64,000 nt of DNA from Mycetohabitans endofungorum (GCF_002927045.1 NZ_PRDW01000005.1:62001-126000); one strand, 5' to 3'. Positions 36,308 through 46,235 are shown, numbered from the stretch's first letter. Notes: generated by a model not told the origin, from the sequence alone. Numbers and translations are program-made.

Positions 36308-37744
36308 ATGAACGACACGAACTCGAACCATCGCGGCCGCACTCTGTATGCCGCACCAGCGCGCCCCGGCGATGGGCAGCACGTCGTCGGTCCATCATGG
36401 AACGAGAGGTTTGGTTCCAGTACGACACGTGGTGCCTTTAAGGCAGTGGATCGTTATTATCTGGTGTGGGCATTTTTTGTGCCGATCACGTCCGTGCTGG
36501 TGTTTCCCAGTGCGCAAGGCACCACGCCGGGTTATTTGATGTGCTTCTTATCACTGGCAATCGCTATGCTGTATGGAGGCGGCGAGCGTACCCGCTATTT
36601 GCGTATCCTTTTAACCGCGATCTTTGTCTGGGTATTGCTGTTCACACTGACGCAACTAGCCGACCTGACCGACGGTTATACGCCTGACCTCGACACGTTA
36701 TCGCTGGTCAATCCGTATGACCATTCGTTTGTCATGCGCTCTTCGCTTTTCACGCAATCTCTCTATGTCGTCGCGGTGGTTCTCTATGGCACCTACCTGT
36801 ACGTCTACTGCGACGACGCATGGGATCGCATCATCGTTGCCTCCGGCGTACTGTTTGCCGTGTACGGACTTTATGAGTGCGCCTACTATTTTGTGACCGG
36901 CCAGTCGGGCGACTTCCTGTCCAATCGTCAGTTTACCAACACACTGGCCCGGCCGCTGCCCAAGGACATCGTCACGGGCAGCGACTTTCAGACAATGGGC
37001 GTCGGCGGTATTTCGATGCAGCGCCTGAAGTCGCTGACGGGTGAACCATCGATGTATGCGCTGTCGATGTTCCCGTTCTGGGTCTATGCCCGCACCGTGC
37101 AACGGTCGCGCTGGCCCGCGATCATCATTGGCGCGTCGCTCGTGATGACGGCCTCCACGACGGCGATGGTCGGCTACCTGTGCTACCTCGGCATCCGGAT
37201 GATGCACACGCGGATCAATATCATCAAGCTGGTGCTGGCCGCGCTGGCCATCATCGCGATCGTCATCGTATTCAATGAGCAAGTCGTGCAATTAGCGGAT
37301 GACGTGGTGATCAAGAAACTCACCGGCGCCAATTCATCGGGCCAGGAGCGCTCGGCCGGGTTCATGGCTGCTATCGACTTCTGGCTCAAGGCGCCCGTTG
37401 CGAACAAGCTGGTAGGAATCGGCTTCGGCTACATCCGCACCACCGACATGTTTTCAACGCTGCTAGTCAACAATGGCCTGCTGGGCATCGCCCTGTTCAG
37501 TGTGCTATTGCTGTATCCAGCATTCAAGCTCGATTGGGCGCCGAAGGCAATCGCGCTACGGCAGTGCTGCGTCGCGACCTATATGATGATGATGGTATCG
37601 GTGCCGGAGTTCTCGTACCTTGCACCGTGGACCTTCGTTGCATTCGCCTATTGCCGGCTGTATCACCGCAATTGCGCACGACAGGCCGCGGACCGGCATG
37701 AAGTGGAGCTAACCGCGCGCACCTCACACATGCGCGAGGCTTAA
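36308..37744 (+). CDS. O-antigen/exopolysaccharide polymerase or ligase (Wzy/WaaL-like)
   Basis: 478 residues from the ATG at 36308 (MNDTNSNHRGRTLYAAPARP); an in-frame GTG at 36281 is an alternative. A cytoplasmic N-tail of ~55 residues leads into about ten hydrophobic segments, e.g. YLVWAFFVPITSVLVFPSAQ, GYLMCFLSLAIAMLYGG, IIVASGVLFAVYGLYECAYY, WPAIIIGASLVMTASTTAMV. A long periplasmic loop lies near residues 200-260 (RLKSLTGEPSMYALSMF). A Wzy_C-like block, NKLVGIGFGYIRTTDMFSTL LVNNGLLGIALFSVLLLYP, is close to the C-terminus. It is probably the polymerase partner of the Wzx at 30340. Wzy versus ligase cannot be settled from sequence alone. Confidence 0.8.
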   Translation: MNDTNSNHRGRTLYAAPARPGDGQHVVGPSWNERFGSSTTRGAFKAVDRYYLVWAFFVPITSVLVFPSAQGTTPGYLMCFLSLAIAMLYGGGERTRYLRILLTAIFVWVLLFTLTQLADLTDGYTPDLDTLSLVNPYDHSFVMRSSLFTQSLYVVAVVLYGTYLYVYCDDAWDRIIVASGVLFAVYGLYECAYYFVTGQSGDFLSNRQFTNTLARPLPKDIVTGSDFQTMGVGGISMQRLKSLTGEPSMYALSMFPFWVYARTVQRSRWPAIIIGASLVMTASTTAMVGYLCYLGIRMMHTRINIIKLVLAALAIIAIVIVFNEQVVQLADDVVIKKLTGANSSGQERSAGFMAAIDFWLKAPVANKLVGIGFGYIRTTDMFSTLLVNNGLLGIALFSVLLLYPAFKLDWAPKAIALRQCCVATYMMMMVSVPEFSYLAPWTFVAFAYCRLYHRNCARQAADRHEVELTARTSHMREA

Positions 37745-37835
37745 GGCTTAAAACTTGAGGCGCGAGACAGCGCTGCTTGGTTCCCGGCGCCTCGCTGCAA
37801 CCCAGCGTCGGATAGCCCCGCTGCCACAGGTAGTA

Positions 37836-38762
37836 TTACTCCGCCAGGGTCGGATGGCCGCTAATTGTCAGCGTAAAGCCGTCGGCGCCGGCTTTCAATC
37901 GCGCGGGCACGCCCACGGGCAGCGTCACAGTATCCGCGCCGTGGCCAAAACGCAGCCCGGTGATCACCGGAATACCGGTCAGCGCACGGATCTGCTCGAC
38001 CATCGCGTCAAAATCATAGCCATTGTCATAGTCCGACAACTGCGCCCCGGTGAAATCGCCGAGCACCAGCGCCTGTTGGCGCGGTAGGATGCCGGCCAGA
38101 TGCAATTGGTACAGCATCCGCTCGACGCGGAATGGATGTTCGTTGACATCCTCAACAAACAAGATGCCCTCATCGATGTCCGGCAAGTATCGCGTACCGG
38201 CCAGCGCGGCGATCGTCGCGAGATTGCCGCCCCACAGCGTGCCGTGCAGGTCGACGTCGTCAGGCTGTGGCGTCGGCTCGCCAATCGTGAACTCCGGGTT
38301 GCTAATCGCCCTCCAGAAATGCTCGACTGTGAATGCGCTCAGTCTCGGCGCGCCAAAGTTGCTGCTCAGCATCGGGCCGCCGAACGTGATGAGGCCGCTG
38401 TGCGCGAGCAGCGCCATCTGAATCGCGGTGAAGTCACTATGGCCGCAGATCGCGATCGGCTCGCCGGCCAGCCGGCATTGCAATCCCGCGTAGTCCAGTC
38501 CATGCAGCAACCGGATCGCGCCGTAGCCGCCACGCACGGCCAGCACGATGTCCGGCAGCGCCCGCGCGGGGTCGGCGAGCCGATTCAGGTCCGCGGCCCG
38601 TTGCGCATCCGTGCCCGCAAAGCGCTGGAAGCGCCGCTCGGTCGTATCAATGCCCCGGATATGATGGCCAGTATCGACCCAGCGTGCCAGCGCCCGGGCG
38701 ACAGCTTGTGGATCCTGCGGGTAGCCGCAAGGGGCAATCAGTTCGATCGTGCAGGGCCTCAT
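37836..38762 (-). CDS. ldcA: L,D-carboxypeptidase (muramoyltetrapeptide carboxypeptidase, S66)
   Basis: Removes the terminal D-Ala from murein tetrapeptides during peptidoglycan recycling in the cytoplasm. 308 residues from MRPCTIELIAPCGYPQDPQA (ATG at 38762); the frame extends 19 codons upstream without conservation. The S66 serine nucleophile is in IAICGHSDFTAIQMALL. The catalytic Glu/His region is PFRVERMLYQLHLAGIL and TGLRFGHGADTVTLPVGVPA. Also DIVLAVRGGYGAIRLLHGLD. The next minus-strand gene upstream, tadA, is 76 bases away. Confidence 0.95.
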   Translation of the reverse strand: MRPCTIELIAPCGYPQDPQAVARALARWVDTGHHIRGIDTTERRFQRFAGTDAQRAADLNRLADPARALPDIVLAVRGGYGAIRLLHGLDYAGLQCRLAGEPIAICGHSDFTAIQMALLAHSGLITFGGPMLSSNFGAPRLSAFTVEHFWRAISNPEFTIGEPTPQPDDVDLHGTLWGGNLATIAALAGTRYLPDIDEGILFVEDVNEHPFRVERMLYQLHLAGILPRQQALVLGDFTGAQLSDYDNGYDFDAMVEQIRALTGIPVITGLRFGHGADTVTLPVGVPARLKAGADGFTLTISGHPTLAE

Positions 38763-38838
38763 GACGCTCCTGTGCGGGAAAAGACGATGTGTGGCGCGTA
38801 ATGCAACCCATGCCGACACGGCGCGACGTCCACCGGGA

Positions 38839-39384
<546 letters not shown>

Positions 39385-39692
39385 TCAGTCGGTCGCTACT
39401 GGCGCAACGGCGCCGCCACAGCCAGCTAGGCGTTCAGCGACACGGCGGCAATACTCGTGCGGCACCACCATCGGCCCACCACGCAGCGATTCGAGCGCCA
39501 TGGTCAGCGCCAGCCACTTCGCCCGCAAGCGATGCTGCTCCGCGCGATCCGGTGGTCCACGCGAACCTCATACGGCACGAGCAGATCGTCGTCGAGTTGC
39601 AGCGCACGCCCGCTGCCGGGCAGATCGTCGAATTCGCCCCACGCGGCCGCGGCGGCGATGCGCTGTTCAACCAGCGCGTCGAGCAGTTTCAT
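39385..39692 (-). pseudogene. DUF1992 (DnaJ-homologue C28 domain) protein, deleted and frameshifted
   Basis: Begins as a perfect DUF1992 protein, MKLLDALVEQRIAAAAAWGE FDDLPGSGRALQLDDDLLVP YEVRV, then leaves the frame after DHRI and stops. The expected C-terminal helix continues one frame over, EQHRLRAKWLALTMALESLR and VVPHEYCRRVAERLAG, to a TGA at 39385. The middle part (RILKNAGFVPPEV-type region) is missing, so both a deletion and a frameshift occurred. Confidence 0.75.
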
Positions 39693-39743
39693 AGACGAAC
39701 AAGATTCAGAATGCGCGTCAAGGATACCAAACTCTAGCGCGGT

Positions 39744-40931
39744 TCAACCGCCATCGTGCGAAGCGCAATGGAGTCGGCACTCTATTGCAGCGATCAACCG
39801 CTCCAGCCATGCGCGCAACAGCGTATTGGACCCGACGAGCGCGATCGAGGTGGCGATGATGCCGTACACCTGCTGGCGCCGAACCTTGGCGGCCGGCTCC
39901 GGCACCAGCCAGTTCGCGCTATCGACTAACAACAGCAGCGTTTTCAAGCCGATGGCGATCGGCCACAGGCATGCCAGCCTCAGGCGCGGCGCCGAACGGC
40001 GGATCGCCAGCGTATAGTCGATTGCGTCGCGGAACTGATCCAGCGCATGGCGCACGAGTTCCTGCATCACCGGGCGCGCACGGCCAGCCGCCTCGGCAGA
40101 CAACAGGTCCTGCGGCGTCAAGCCGTACCGCTCGAGCATCGTGGACGGCAAGTAGCAGCGGCCAATCCGCAGGTCCTTGGCGCAATCACGCAGCACGTTA
40201 GTTAGCTGCAGTGCCCTGCCAAAGCGCACGCCGCGCTCCGACATCGCCACGGGGTCGCCGTGCAGCGCGCGCGGCAGATGCGTATAGGTCATCTCCGTCC
40301 AGAACGCGCCGACGCAGCCGGCGACCATGTAGGTATACTGATCCAGCTCGTGCCATGCACGTAACGCCACGATCTGCCCGGAGCGCTCGTGCGCAAACGT
40401 GGTCAAATCGAATTCCATGCCGCGCATGAGCGTCGACACAATGTCACGGACCGCCTCGCGATCGCGCTCGCCCAACTGCTGCAGGATCGCCAGCGCCGGC
40501 TCGAGCGATTCCAGCAGCCGCCGCTCGTCGGACTGTTGTTGTTGCGCAGCCAACTGTCCGGCAATCTCGCGCAGCGACCCGCGATCGTGTTCGTCGCCAT
40601 TCACGTGCGCACGCAGTGTCAATAGCATTCTCAGCCGCAACGCGGGCTCGATCAACGGTGTGTCTGCGATCGTGTCGGCGGCGCGCGCCAGCAGATACGC
40701 CAGGCCCACCGGGTCCCGCATGCCGGCGGGCAACACGCACAGCGTCAAGTAAAATGAGCGGGACACCCCCTTAAGCAGCGGACCGAGCAGAAAAGCGCGC
40801 ACCGGATCGCGCATGGATCGGTCAGCAGCGGTCACGGAGGCGGGCGGTTGCGAGCCGGCCACCGGCCCGGCGGCACGCCGCGCGTGCGCTGCAGCGCAGC
40901 CGGAGCGAGAGTCGAACGATGAATCGGACAT
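39744..40931 (-). CDS. Squalene/phytoene synthase family protein
   Basis: 395 residues; the first ~45 are a variable Ala/Ser-rich lead, so the Met at residue 40 (MRDPVRAFLLGPLLKG) could be the real start. Substrate-binding motifs: SRSFYLTLCVLPAGMRDPVG LAYLLARAADTIADTP (first Asp-rich motif D-T-I-A-D) and LQLTNVLRDCAKDLRIGRCY LP (second motif). The C-terminus has a hydrophobic helix (LWPIAIGLKTLLLLVDSANW). Condenses two farnesyl diphosphates to (pre)squalene, or geranylgeranyl to phytoene; the C-terminal anchor and length favour squalene synthase. No hopanoid or carotenoid genes are adjacent in this window. Confidence 0.85.
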   Translation of the reverse strand: MSDSSFDSRSGCAAAHARRAAGPVAGSQPPASVTAADRSMRDPVRAFLLGPLLKGVSRSFYLTLCVLPAGMRDPVGLAYLLARAADTIADTPLIEPALRLRMLLTLRAHVNGDEHDRGSLREIAGQLAAQQQQSDERRLLESLEPALAILQQLGERDREAVRDIVSTLMRGMEFDLTTFAHERSGQIVALRAWHELDQYTYMVAGCVGAFWTEMTYTHLPRALHGDPVAMSERGVRFGRALQLTNVLRDCAKDLRIGRCYLPSTMLERYGLTPQDLLSAEAAGRARPVMQELVRHALDQFRDAIDYTLAIRRSAPRLRLACLWPIAIGLKTLLLLVDSANWLVPEPAAKVRRQQVYGIIATSIALVGSNTLLRAWLERLIAAIECRLHCASHDGG

Positions 40932-41121
40932 CGCGCAGCCATGAATTAACAGTCACAGCCGGCATTGTACCGGTTCACGGATTGGCGTCGCCGCGCCGTC
41001 GGGTCCGGCAAGCCGCCTTCGGCCATCATCAAGGCCCGGCCCGCGTGGAGGAGCAGCTCACCTCCAATGCTCGAGCGGGTTGAGCACCGCGGGCGCCAGC
41101 GCACGCCCGCGCGCTGCTGGG

Positions 41122-42732
41122 CTAGGACGGCGACCCGCCCGGTCGGGCGTCGGCACGCGTCATGTTGAACAGCATGCCGCCCTTGCACGACGTTTGCATT
41201 ATCGCGCGAAGCCGGCATTCCTTTTCAATGTAGAAACCTACGCCACGAACCGTCGAGTTTTGGTAGGAACACATTATGTCGTCTGCGAACCCAATCTCGA
41301 TATCGTAGGCATTGCCCCACTCACGAGGAACGATCCTGCCGACAAATGAGCAATATCCCTCTCTCCCTGTGATCCTGCCCCGGCCATCGATCGTCATTTC
41401 AAGTATGACCGGCATATTGATCTCGTTGACAAGGTAGTCACGTTTGCTGGACATGCCTTTGTATCTCCCGACCACTTTGCTCACAGTCGGCTTGGTATAT
41501 AACGCTATGTCGGCATTGCCCCGGAATTGGAACGGCGGCAGGCCATCGGCGGATGCGACGATGTGGAGCGATTGCGGATTGAACAACAGTTTGTCGGCCT
41601 GAGTGACAATACTCTGACAGCGGGGAAACTGGTTGGCCAAGACCGAGACCACTGCAGAACCGGCGCGGGAAGGCAGAGAACGGTCGAAATCGGCCGACGT
41701 GCTTAATTTGACCTTTATTGCAAGCCGCTCTTTCAGATAGAGGATCCCGGTCCCGCCGTTGCCCATGTCGAGATCGCCAACAACGGCCTCACCTATGTCG
41801 TCGCCGTAAGCGTATATCGCATAAAACTTGCCCGCCGGGGTGACCAACGCGGTGAAATCGTAGTTGCCCCATAAGCTGCCGACGTACTGGCCTTGCGCTT
41901 CGTGCGCCTCCATGAGTTCGGTCTGCACGCCGGCGTGCGTGATTTGGGCGACGGGCTCGGGTTCGGTCTGTACGCCAACGTGCGCGACTTGGGCGGCGGG
42001 CTCGGGTTCGGTCTGTACGCCAACGTCTGCGACTTGGGCGGCGGACTCGGGTTTGGTCTGTACGCCAACGTCTGCGACTTGGGCGGCGGGCTCGGGTTTG
42101 GTCTGTACGCCAACGTGCGCGACTTGGGCAGCAGGCTCGGGTTCGGTCTGTACACCGACGTCCGAGATCCGCGCCTCGTGCTCGCCTACGCCTACGCCCA
42201 CATCCAAGTCGTTCACCACAGCTTCGCTTACGCTGTGGCCTGTCCGCCAAATACTACGCCTCTTCCTGCCTCTACCGTGATTCAGATTACCAATCTCGAC
42301 CGTTCCATCCGTCGCATAAAATCGGCCTACATTCGTAATGTTGATGATATTCGTCGTATGGGCCGAATTTGTCGTAGGGGCTGGAGAACCGACCGTGGTA
42401 CCGGTGTGCTGGCCTTGTACAGGATCCATTGGCGACCGGGCCCACTCTCGTTCTCCGTCCGCCTCTTTGACGACTACGCGTTGGACCCTGTCATCATCAG
42501 ACTTGCCACCGCCACCGCCCCCACATGCCCCCGCAGCACCGACAAGCATCACAGCGACACACTGGATTATTCTGTAACGTAGTGCCCTGATAAGCCAACC
42601 GGATGCAGCTAAATCCTTCAAGGCCGCGTTGACGTGCACCGATTCACTCGCGGTTCGAGCGTCTTTTAACACCGCCCTATTCCGCTTCCTTTGCTCGAAA
42701 ACTAGATCAAACGGCACCGCTTTTTTACTCAA
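41122..42732 (-). CDS. Repeat-containing exported hypothetical protein
   Basis: 536 residues. A charged N-terminus (MSKKAVPFDLVFEQRKRNRA) precedes a hydrophobic stretch ending VMLVGAAGACGGGGGGKSDD, which could be a late lipobox; if translation starts further in (around residue 50) it would be a normal lipoprotein signal. A linker region (NIINITNVGRFYATDGTVEI) leads to five 15-residue repeats of the form VGVQTEPEPAAQVAH (residues ~198-272). A folded C-terminal domain of ~250 residues starts YVGSLWGNYDFTALVTPAGK FYAIYAYGDDIGEAVVGDLD and has several Cys. I do not recognise the domain. Likely surface-exposed; composition is less GC-skewed than core genes. Confidence 0.75.
   Translation of the reverse strand: MSKKAVPFDLVFEQRKRNRAVLKDARTASESVHVNAALKDLAASGWLIRALRYRIIQCVAVMLVGAAGACGGGGGGKSDDDRVQRVVVKEADGEREWARSPMDPVQGQHTGTTVGSPAPTTNSAHTTNIINITNVGRFYATDGTVEIGNLNHGRGRKRRSIWRTGHSVSEAVVNDLDVGVGVGEHEARISDVGVQTEPEPAAQVAHVGVQTKPEPAAQVADVGVQTKPESAAQVADVGVQTEPEPAAQVAHVGVQTEPEPVAQITHAGVQTELMEAHEAQGQYVGSLWGNYDFTALVTPAGKFYAIYAYGDDIGEAVVGDLDMGNGGTGILYLKERLAIKVKLSTSADFDRSLPSRAGSAVVSVLANQFPRCQSIVTQADKLLFNPQSLHIVASADGLPPFQFRGNADIALYTKPTVSKVVGRYKGMSSKRDYLVNEINMPVILEMTIDGRGRITGREGYCSFVGRIVPREWGNAYDIEIGFADDIMCSYQNSTVRGVGFYIEKECRLRAIMQTSCKGGMLFNMTRADARPGGSPS
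41921..42145. repeat. Five tandem 45-bp repeats inside the hypothetical protein gene
   Basis: Units start at 41921, 41966, 42011, 42056 and 42101, with a partial sixth at 42146. Plus-strand units open with GTCTGTACGCCAACG and close with GGGCTCGGGTTCG. They differ at a few positions. The 45-base period keeps every frame open, so long spurious frames appear on the plus strand. Confidence 0.93.
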
Positions 42733-43038
42733 TTGCTCAATCCGTGTAAAACTGTCTTTTGCTCAACTCGAAACCGTGTGATTGATTCCCGATGCCATGC
42801 GTGATGCACTCGATTCCGAGAAATCAACACGACTGAAAAAGACCCGCGAGATATTGGCCCGCCCATAGCCTGTCTATTGCCGCCGGCCACTTCTCTTTTA
42901 TGTTTGGCGAAAAGCGCCGGGCCACTCGGCCATCCTGCTTGAAACAGGCTACCTCGGCGCAACATCGAACAACATAGGAATACCCGCGGCCGACGGGTGT
43001 TCAAAACACCGATGACAACGCCACACGGCAGAGTAGTG
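42733..43038. other. Intergenic stretch without a supportable gene
   Basis: About 305 bases upstream of the repeat-protein gene. A 91-codon minus-strand frame (42729-43004) lacks a ribosome-binding site and similarity. Nothing else seen. Confidence 0.35.
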
Positions 43039-43139
43039 TCAGTGGCATGACATTCTACAACCGGGAAACGGGGCGCGGCAGTCTATCGTCACGGGAGCTG
43101 GCGTGTGCAGGCGGCGAGACGCCCAAGATGTAATCGAGT

Positions 43140-43720
43140 CGGACAAGTATTTGCCATCAAGCCAGCCCGGCTGCTTCGCATGGCGCACTGCCTCGGTCGC
43201 CAAGCCGAGGTCTTTGAGCATCAGGACTGTCGCAAACCCGCCGCTGTAGCCACACGCCGCCGGCGCATTCGGCAGCACGCCCGGATACGGATTATAAGTA
43301 TCCGAACTCCAGCAACGGCCGGTCGACGTGCTAATGATGCCGGCCAACACCGCCGGGTCGATACCGAGCGAAACACCGAGCGACATTGCTTCAGCCACAC
43401 CCATCATCGATATACCGAGCACCAGATTGTTGCAGATCTTGGCCACCTGCCCATGCCCGGTTCGCCGCACCGAACGACGTTCTTTCCCATGCTCAGCAAC
43501 ACCAGTTGAATGCGCTCGAGCAACTGCATGTCGGCACCGACCATGAAAGTGAGCGTGCCGGCCTGCGCGCCGCCGGTGTCCCCGAGACAGGCGCATCAGC
43601 AAACGGATTGCGCTGCCGGCCGGCGGCCGCCGCAACGGCTTGCATCGTCGCTGGATCGATCGTGCTTGAATCGATCAGTGGCACGCCGGGGCGAAAGTCT
43701 GCTAGGTGGAGTCCCCCCAC
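43140..43720 (-). pseudogene. mmsB: 3-hydroxyisobutyrate dehydrogenase (MmsB-like) remnant
   Basis: Valine-degradation dehydrogenase family. One frame gives DFRPGVPLIDSSTIDPATMQ and NPFADAPVSGTP. Another, downstream, gives GQVAKICNNLVLGISMMGVA (with the catalytic Lys), EAMSLGVSLGIDPAVLAGII STSTGRCWSSDTYNPYPGVL and GGFATVLMLKDLGLATEAVR. The N-terminal NAD-binding Rossmann motif is missing and the frames are broken at least twice between 43500 and 43720; the last ~25 residues are also lost. The identity is clear, the gene dead. Confidence 0.85.
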
Positions 43721-43876
43721 CGTTTATTCCATTGCCGCCAGCGGACTTCGCGACATCATCCACGATTGCGCCGACCGACGCGCGAGCCAGATGGCGCAAC
43801 AGCGATAATCGATATCCGACATATGACGGGCGCTCGCTTCGCTGCCGCGCTCGCTCAGCTATTTCTGGAACACCAC

Positions 43877-44386
43877 ATGTCAGACAACGGTCCTTACCTC
43901 ACCACACCGCCACGACTTGGACCCATTGAAACAACGACGCCCACGCCCGTGAGTTCAGGCGCGCGTCCGGCACCTGCGCCTTCCCAGATACCGTCGTGGG
44001 GACCGGTCGCTGCTCTGCGCGATCTTCTCTGGACTACAAATGGACCTTTCGCCAATACCATGCCGCAGTTCCTGAACCAATCGCAGGCGTACTTTTTCCC
44101 CTATAACCCATTCCCCCCCGCTGCCCTAATGGCACCGCCTTCGCCTGCCGAGCCGCAATCCTGCGCACCGCAACCTTGCGCGCCGCCGCTGGATAACAGC
44201 GTGGAACAGGCTGAATACGAACGTGTCGGGACAGCCGTCAGAGGCGCGTTGACCCCGATGCAACGAGACCTGCATGACAGAATGTGCGACCCGACACGGC
44301 CTCCGGTTACGACTAAAGAAATCGAGGAAGCCAACGACCATGCGCCGATCGAGGCAATACACGCGAGCCTGCAGAAGAGTCCGTAA
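43877..44386 (+). CDS. Pro-rich hypothetical protein (possible secreted effector)
   Basis: 169 residues from MSDNGPYLTTPPRLGPIETT (ATG at 43877); an in-frame ATG at 43823 is possible. The first ~120 residues are rich in Pro, Ser, Thr and Ala, including PAPAPSQIPSWGPVAALRDL and PSPAEPQSCAPQPCAPP. The C-terminal 60 are charged and helical (LTPMQRDLHDRMCDPTRPPV, IEEANDHAPIEAIHASLQK). No membrane segment or signal peptide. A disordered Ser/Thr/Pro N-terminus is a feature of many type III effectors, but also of other proteins, so this is only a suggestion. No family recognised. Confidence 0.55.
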   Translation: MSDNGPYLTTPPRLGPIETTTPTPVSSGARPAPAPSQIPSWGPVAALRDLLWTTNGPFANTMPQFLNQSQAYFFPYNPFPPAALMAPPSPAEPQSCAPQPCAPPLDNSVEQAEYERVGTAVRGALTPMQRDLHDRMCDPTRPPVTTKEIEEANDHAPIEAIHASLQKSP

Positions 44387-44580
44387 CACGAGCCAGCACG
44401 AAGATGCGGACTTCACCGCTGACCGCTCGCAAGTCTTCGCTGCCCGACACCTCCCGCTAGTTGATCCGCCGCCTGTAGCCTGCAGGAAACGATGCGACGC
44501 TGTTGATAAATTCCAACAGCCATCCGCGCGGGAACCCGTATTATGGAGATTGTGTTGGCCACCCGCTTCGCGACTTCCCA

Positions 44581-46098
44581 ATGCCGCCGTCTGCGCCGCC
44601 CTACTCGCTACCGCCCGTCGTCGTGTGGTTTCGCGACGATCAACGCCTAGCCGACAATCCCGCGCTCGAATACGCCATTGCCACGGGTCACCCTGTTGTG
44701 TGCGTGTATGTTCACGACCCGGCGCCACAAAATACGCGCCCGCCGGGCGCAGCTGGGCGCTGGTGGCTCCATGAATCTCTACACGCACTCAATGCTACGC
44801 TCATAGCGTTGGGCGGCGAATTGACTGTCCTTCACGGCTCCGAGTCGCAGACCATTGAAGCGTTCGCCGTGGCAATCGGCGCGATCAAGGTGTGCTGGAA
44901 TCGCAGGTATTCGGCGTCGCAACGCGAAACCGACATCGCGATCAAGACGGCGCTCAAAGAACGCGGCATTGCGGTTTTCACCTTCAACGGACACTTGCTG
45001 CGAGAGCCATGGACCGTCGCCACGCGAGATGGCCGTCCGTTTCAGGTCTTCGGCGCGTACTGGCGCGCCGCGCGCCACGAGTATTCCCCTGAAGCGCCAC
45101 GGCCCGGACCTCAGCGAATCGACTTTTTTCCGGTGCCGGAAAACGTCGCCGTGGCGGCACGCGTGAAAAATCTGTCTGCACTGGCGCTCCAGCCTCGTAC
45201 ACCCGATTGGGCCGGCGGACTGCGCGAAACGTGGCAATGCGGCGAGCAAGCAGGATGGACGCAGCTAGACGATTTTCTCGCGAACGCGCTGACCCGCTAC
45301 GCAAGTGGCCGCGACGTTCCCGCGATGCAGGCAACCAGCCGGCTGTCTCCGTATCTTCGCTTCGGCAATCTCTCGGCACGGCAGGTATGGCATGCCGTAC
45401 TGTCTGCGGCACGCGCCGCGCACCACTGCGGCAATGGGCGCAGCGCGTCCACCGCGAGCAGCAGCGTGGACAAGTTTCTCGACGAGCTTGGCTGGCGCGA
45501 GTTCTCATACTATCTGCTCTACCATTGTGCGCCGTTGCATCAAGTCAATTTCAAACGGCAATTCGACACCATGCCGTGGCGTGCCGATGCCACGGATCTG
45601 CGCGCGTGGCAGCGCGGCCGCACCGGCTATCCGCTTGTGGACGCCGGCATGCGCGAGTTGTGGCATACCGGTTGGATGCACAATCGCGTGCGGATGGTGA
45701 CAGCATCGTTCCTGGTCAAGCATCTGCTCATCGACTGGCGTGAAGGAGAGACCTGGTTTTGGGACACGCTCGTCGATGCCGACGACGCTAGCAATCCTGC
45801 GAATTGGCAATGGGTGGCTGGCAGTGGCGCCGATGCGGCGCCGTACTTTCGCATCTTCAACCCGGTGCTACAGGGTCAGAAATTTGACCCACAGGGCGCC
45901 TATGTGCGACGCTGGGTGCCCGAACTCGCGCGCTTGCCGAACGGATGCGTCCATGCGCCATGGCTCGCACAACCTGCACAACTGGCGTTGGCGTCGGTTC
46001 GGCTTGGTCAGGACTATCCGCTGCCGGTGGTGCCTCACCAGCAGGCGCGCGAACGGGCGCTGAAGGCGATGGGGCGAGTCACAAGCACATCGTTTTAA
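44581..46098 (+). CDS. phrB: Deoxyribodipyrimidine photolyase (CPD photolyase, class I)
   Basis: Light-driven FAD enzyme that splits cyclobutane pyrimidine dimers. 505 residues from MPPSAPPYSLPPVVVWFRDD (ATG at 44581). The N-terminal antenna-binding Rossmann domain includes VVVWFRDDQRLADNPALEYA and EPWTVATRDGRPFQVFGAYW. The FAD domain has SRLSPYLRFGNLSARQVWHA, FLDELGWREFSYYLLYHCAP, RTGYPLVDAGMRELWHTGWM HNRVRMVTASFLVKHLLIDW, and DDASNPANWQWVAGSGADAA PYFRIFNPVLQGQKFDP. The Trp electron-transfer chain is visible. Full length. Confidence 0.96.
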   Translation: MPPSAPPYSLPPVVVWFRDDQRLADNPALEYAIATGHPVVCVYVHDPAPQNTRPPGAAGRWWLHESLHALNATLIALGGELTVLHGSESQTIEAFAVAIGAIKVCWNRRYSASQRETDIAIKTALKERGIAVFTFNGHLLREPWTVATRDGRPFQVFGAYWRAARHEYSPEAPRPGPQRIDFFPVPENVAVAARVKNLSALALQPRTPDWAGGLRETWQCGEQAGWTQLDDFLANALTRYASGRDVPAMQATSRLSPYLRFGNLSARQVWHAVLSAARAAHHCGNGRSASTASSSVDKFLDELGWREFSYYLLYHCAPLHQVNFKRQFDTMPWRADATDLRAWQRGRTGYPLVDAGMRELWHTGWMHNRVRMVTASFLVKHLLIDWREGETWFWDTLVDADDASNPANWQWVAGSGADAAPYFRIFNPVLQGQKFDPQGAYVRRWVPELARLPNGCVHAPWLAQPAQLALASVRLGQDYPLPVVPHQQARERALKAMGRVTSTSF

Positions 46099-46235
46099 TC
46101 CCCGTCTTCGCTAAACGGAGGAATGTAAGGCGCCTCCTCTGCTTCGCTCTTTCTTGTAACCTCGTTGGAGAGCTGTGCCGCCATACTGACGAATGAGCCT
46201 CATGCGGTCCTGGAGGAAATATAGGACATCCATGC

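Noticed and set aside
35947-36342. 131-codon minus-strand frame before the polymerase gene
   Set aside because: Overlaps the start of the polymerase gene, no start context, no domain. It could be a relic, but nothing identifies it.
41893-42582. 229-codon plus-strand frame, Gly/Leu/Tyr-rich repeats
   Set aside because: The 45-bp repeats keep all frames open; the minus-strand frame is longer, has an unbroken unique domain on both sides of the repeats and a better composition.
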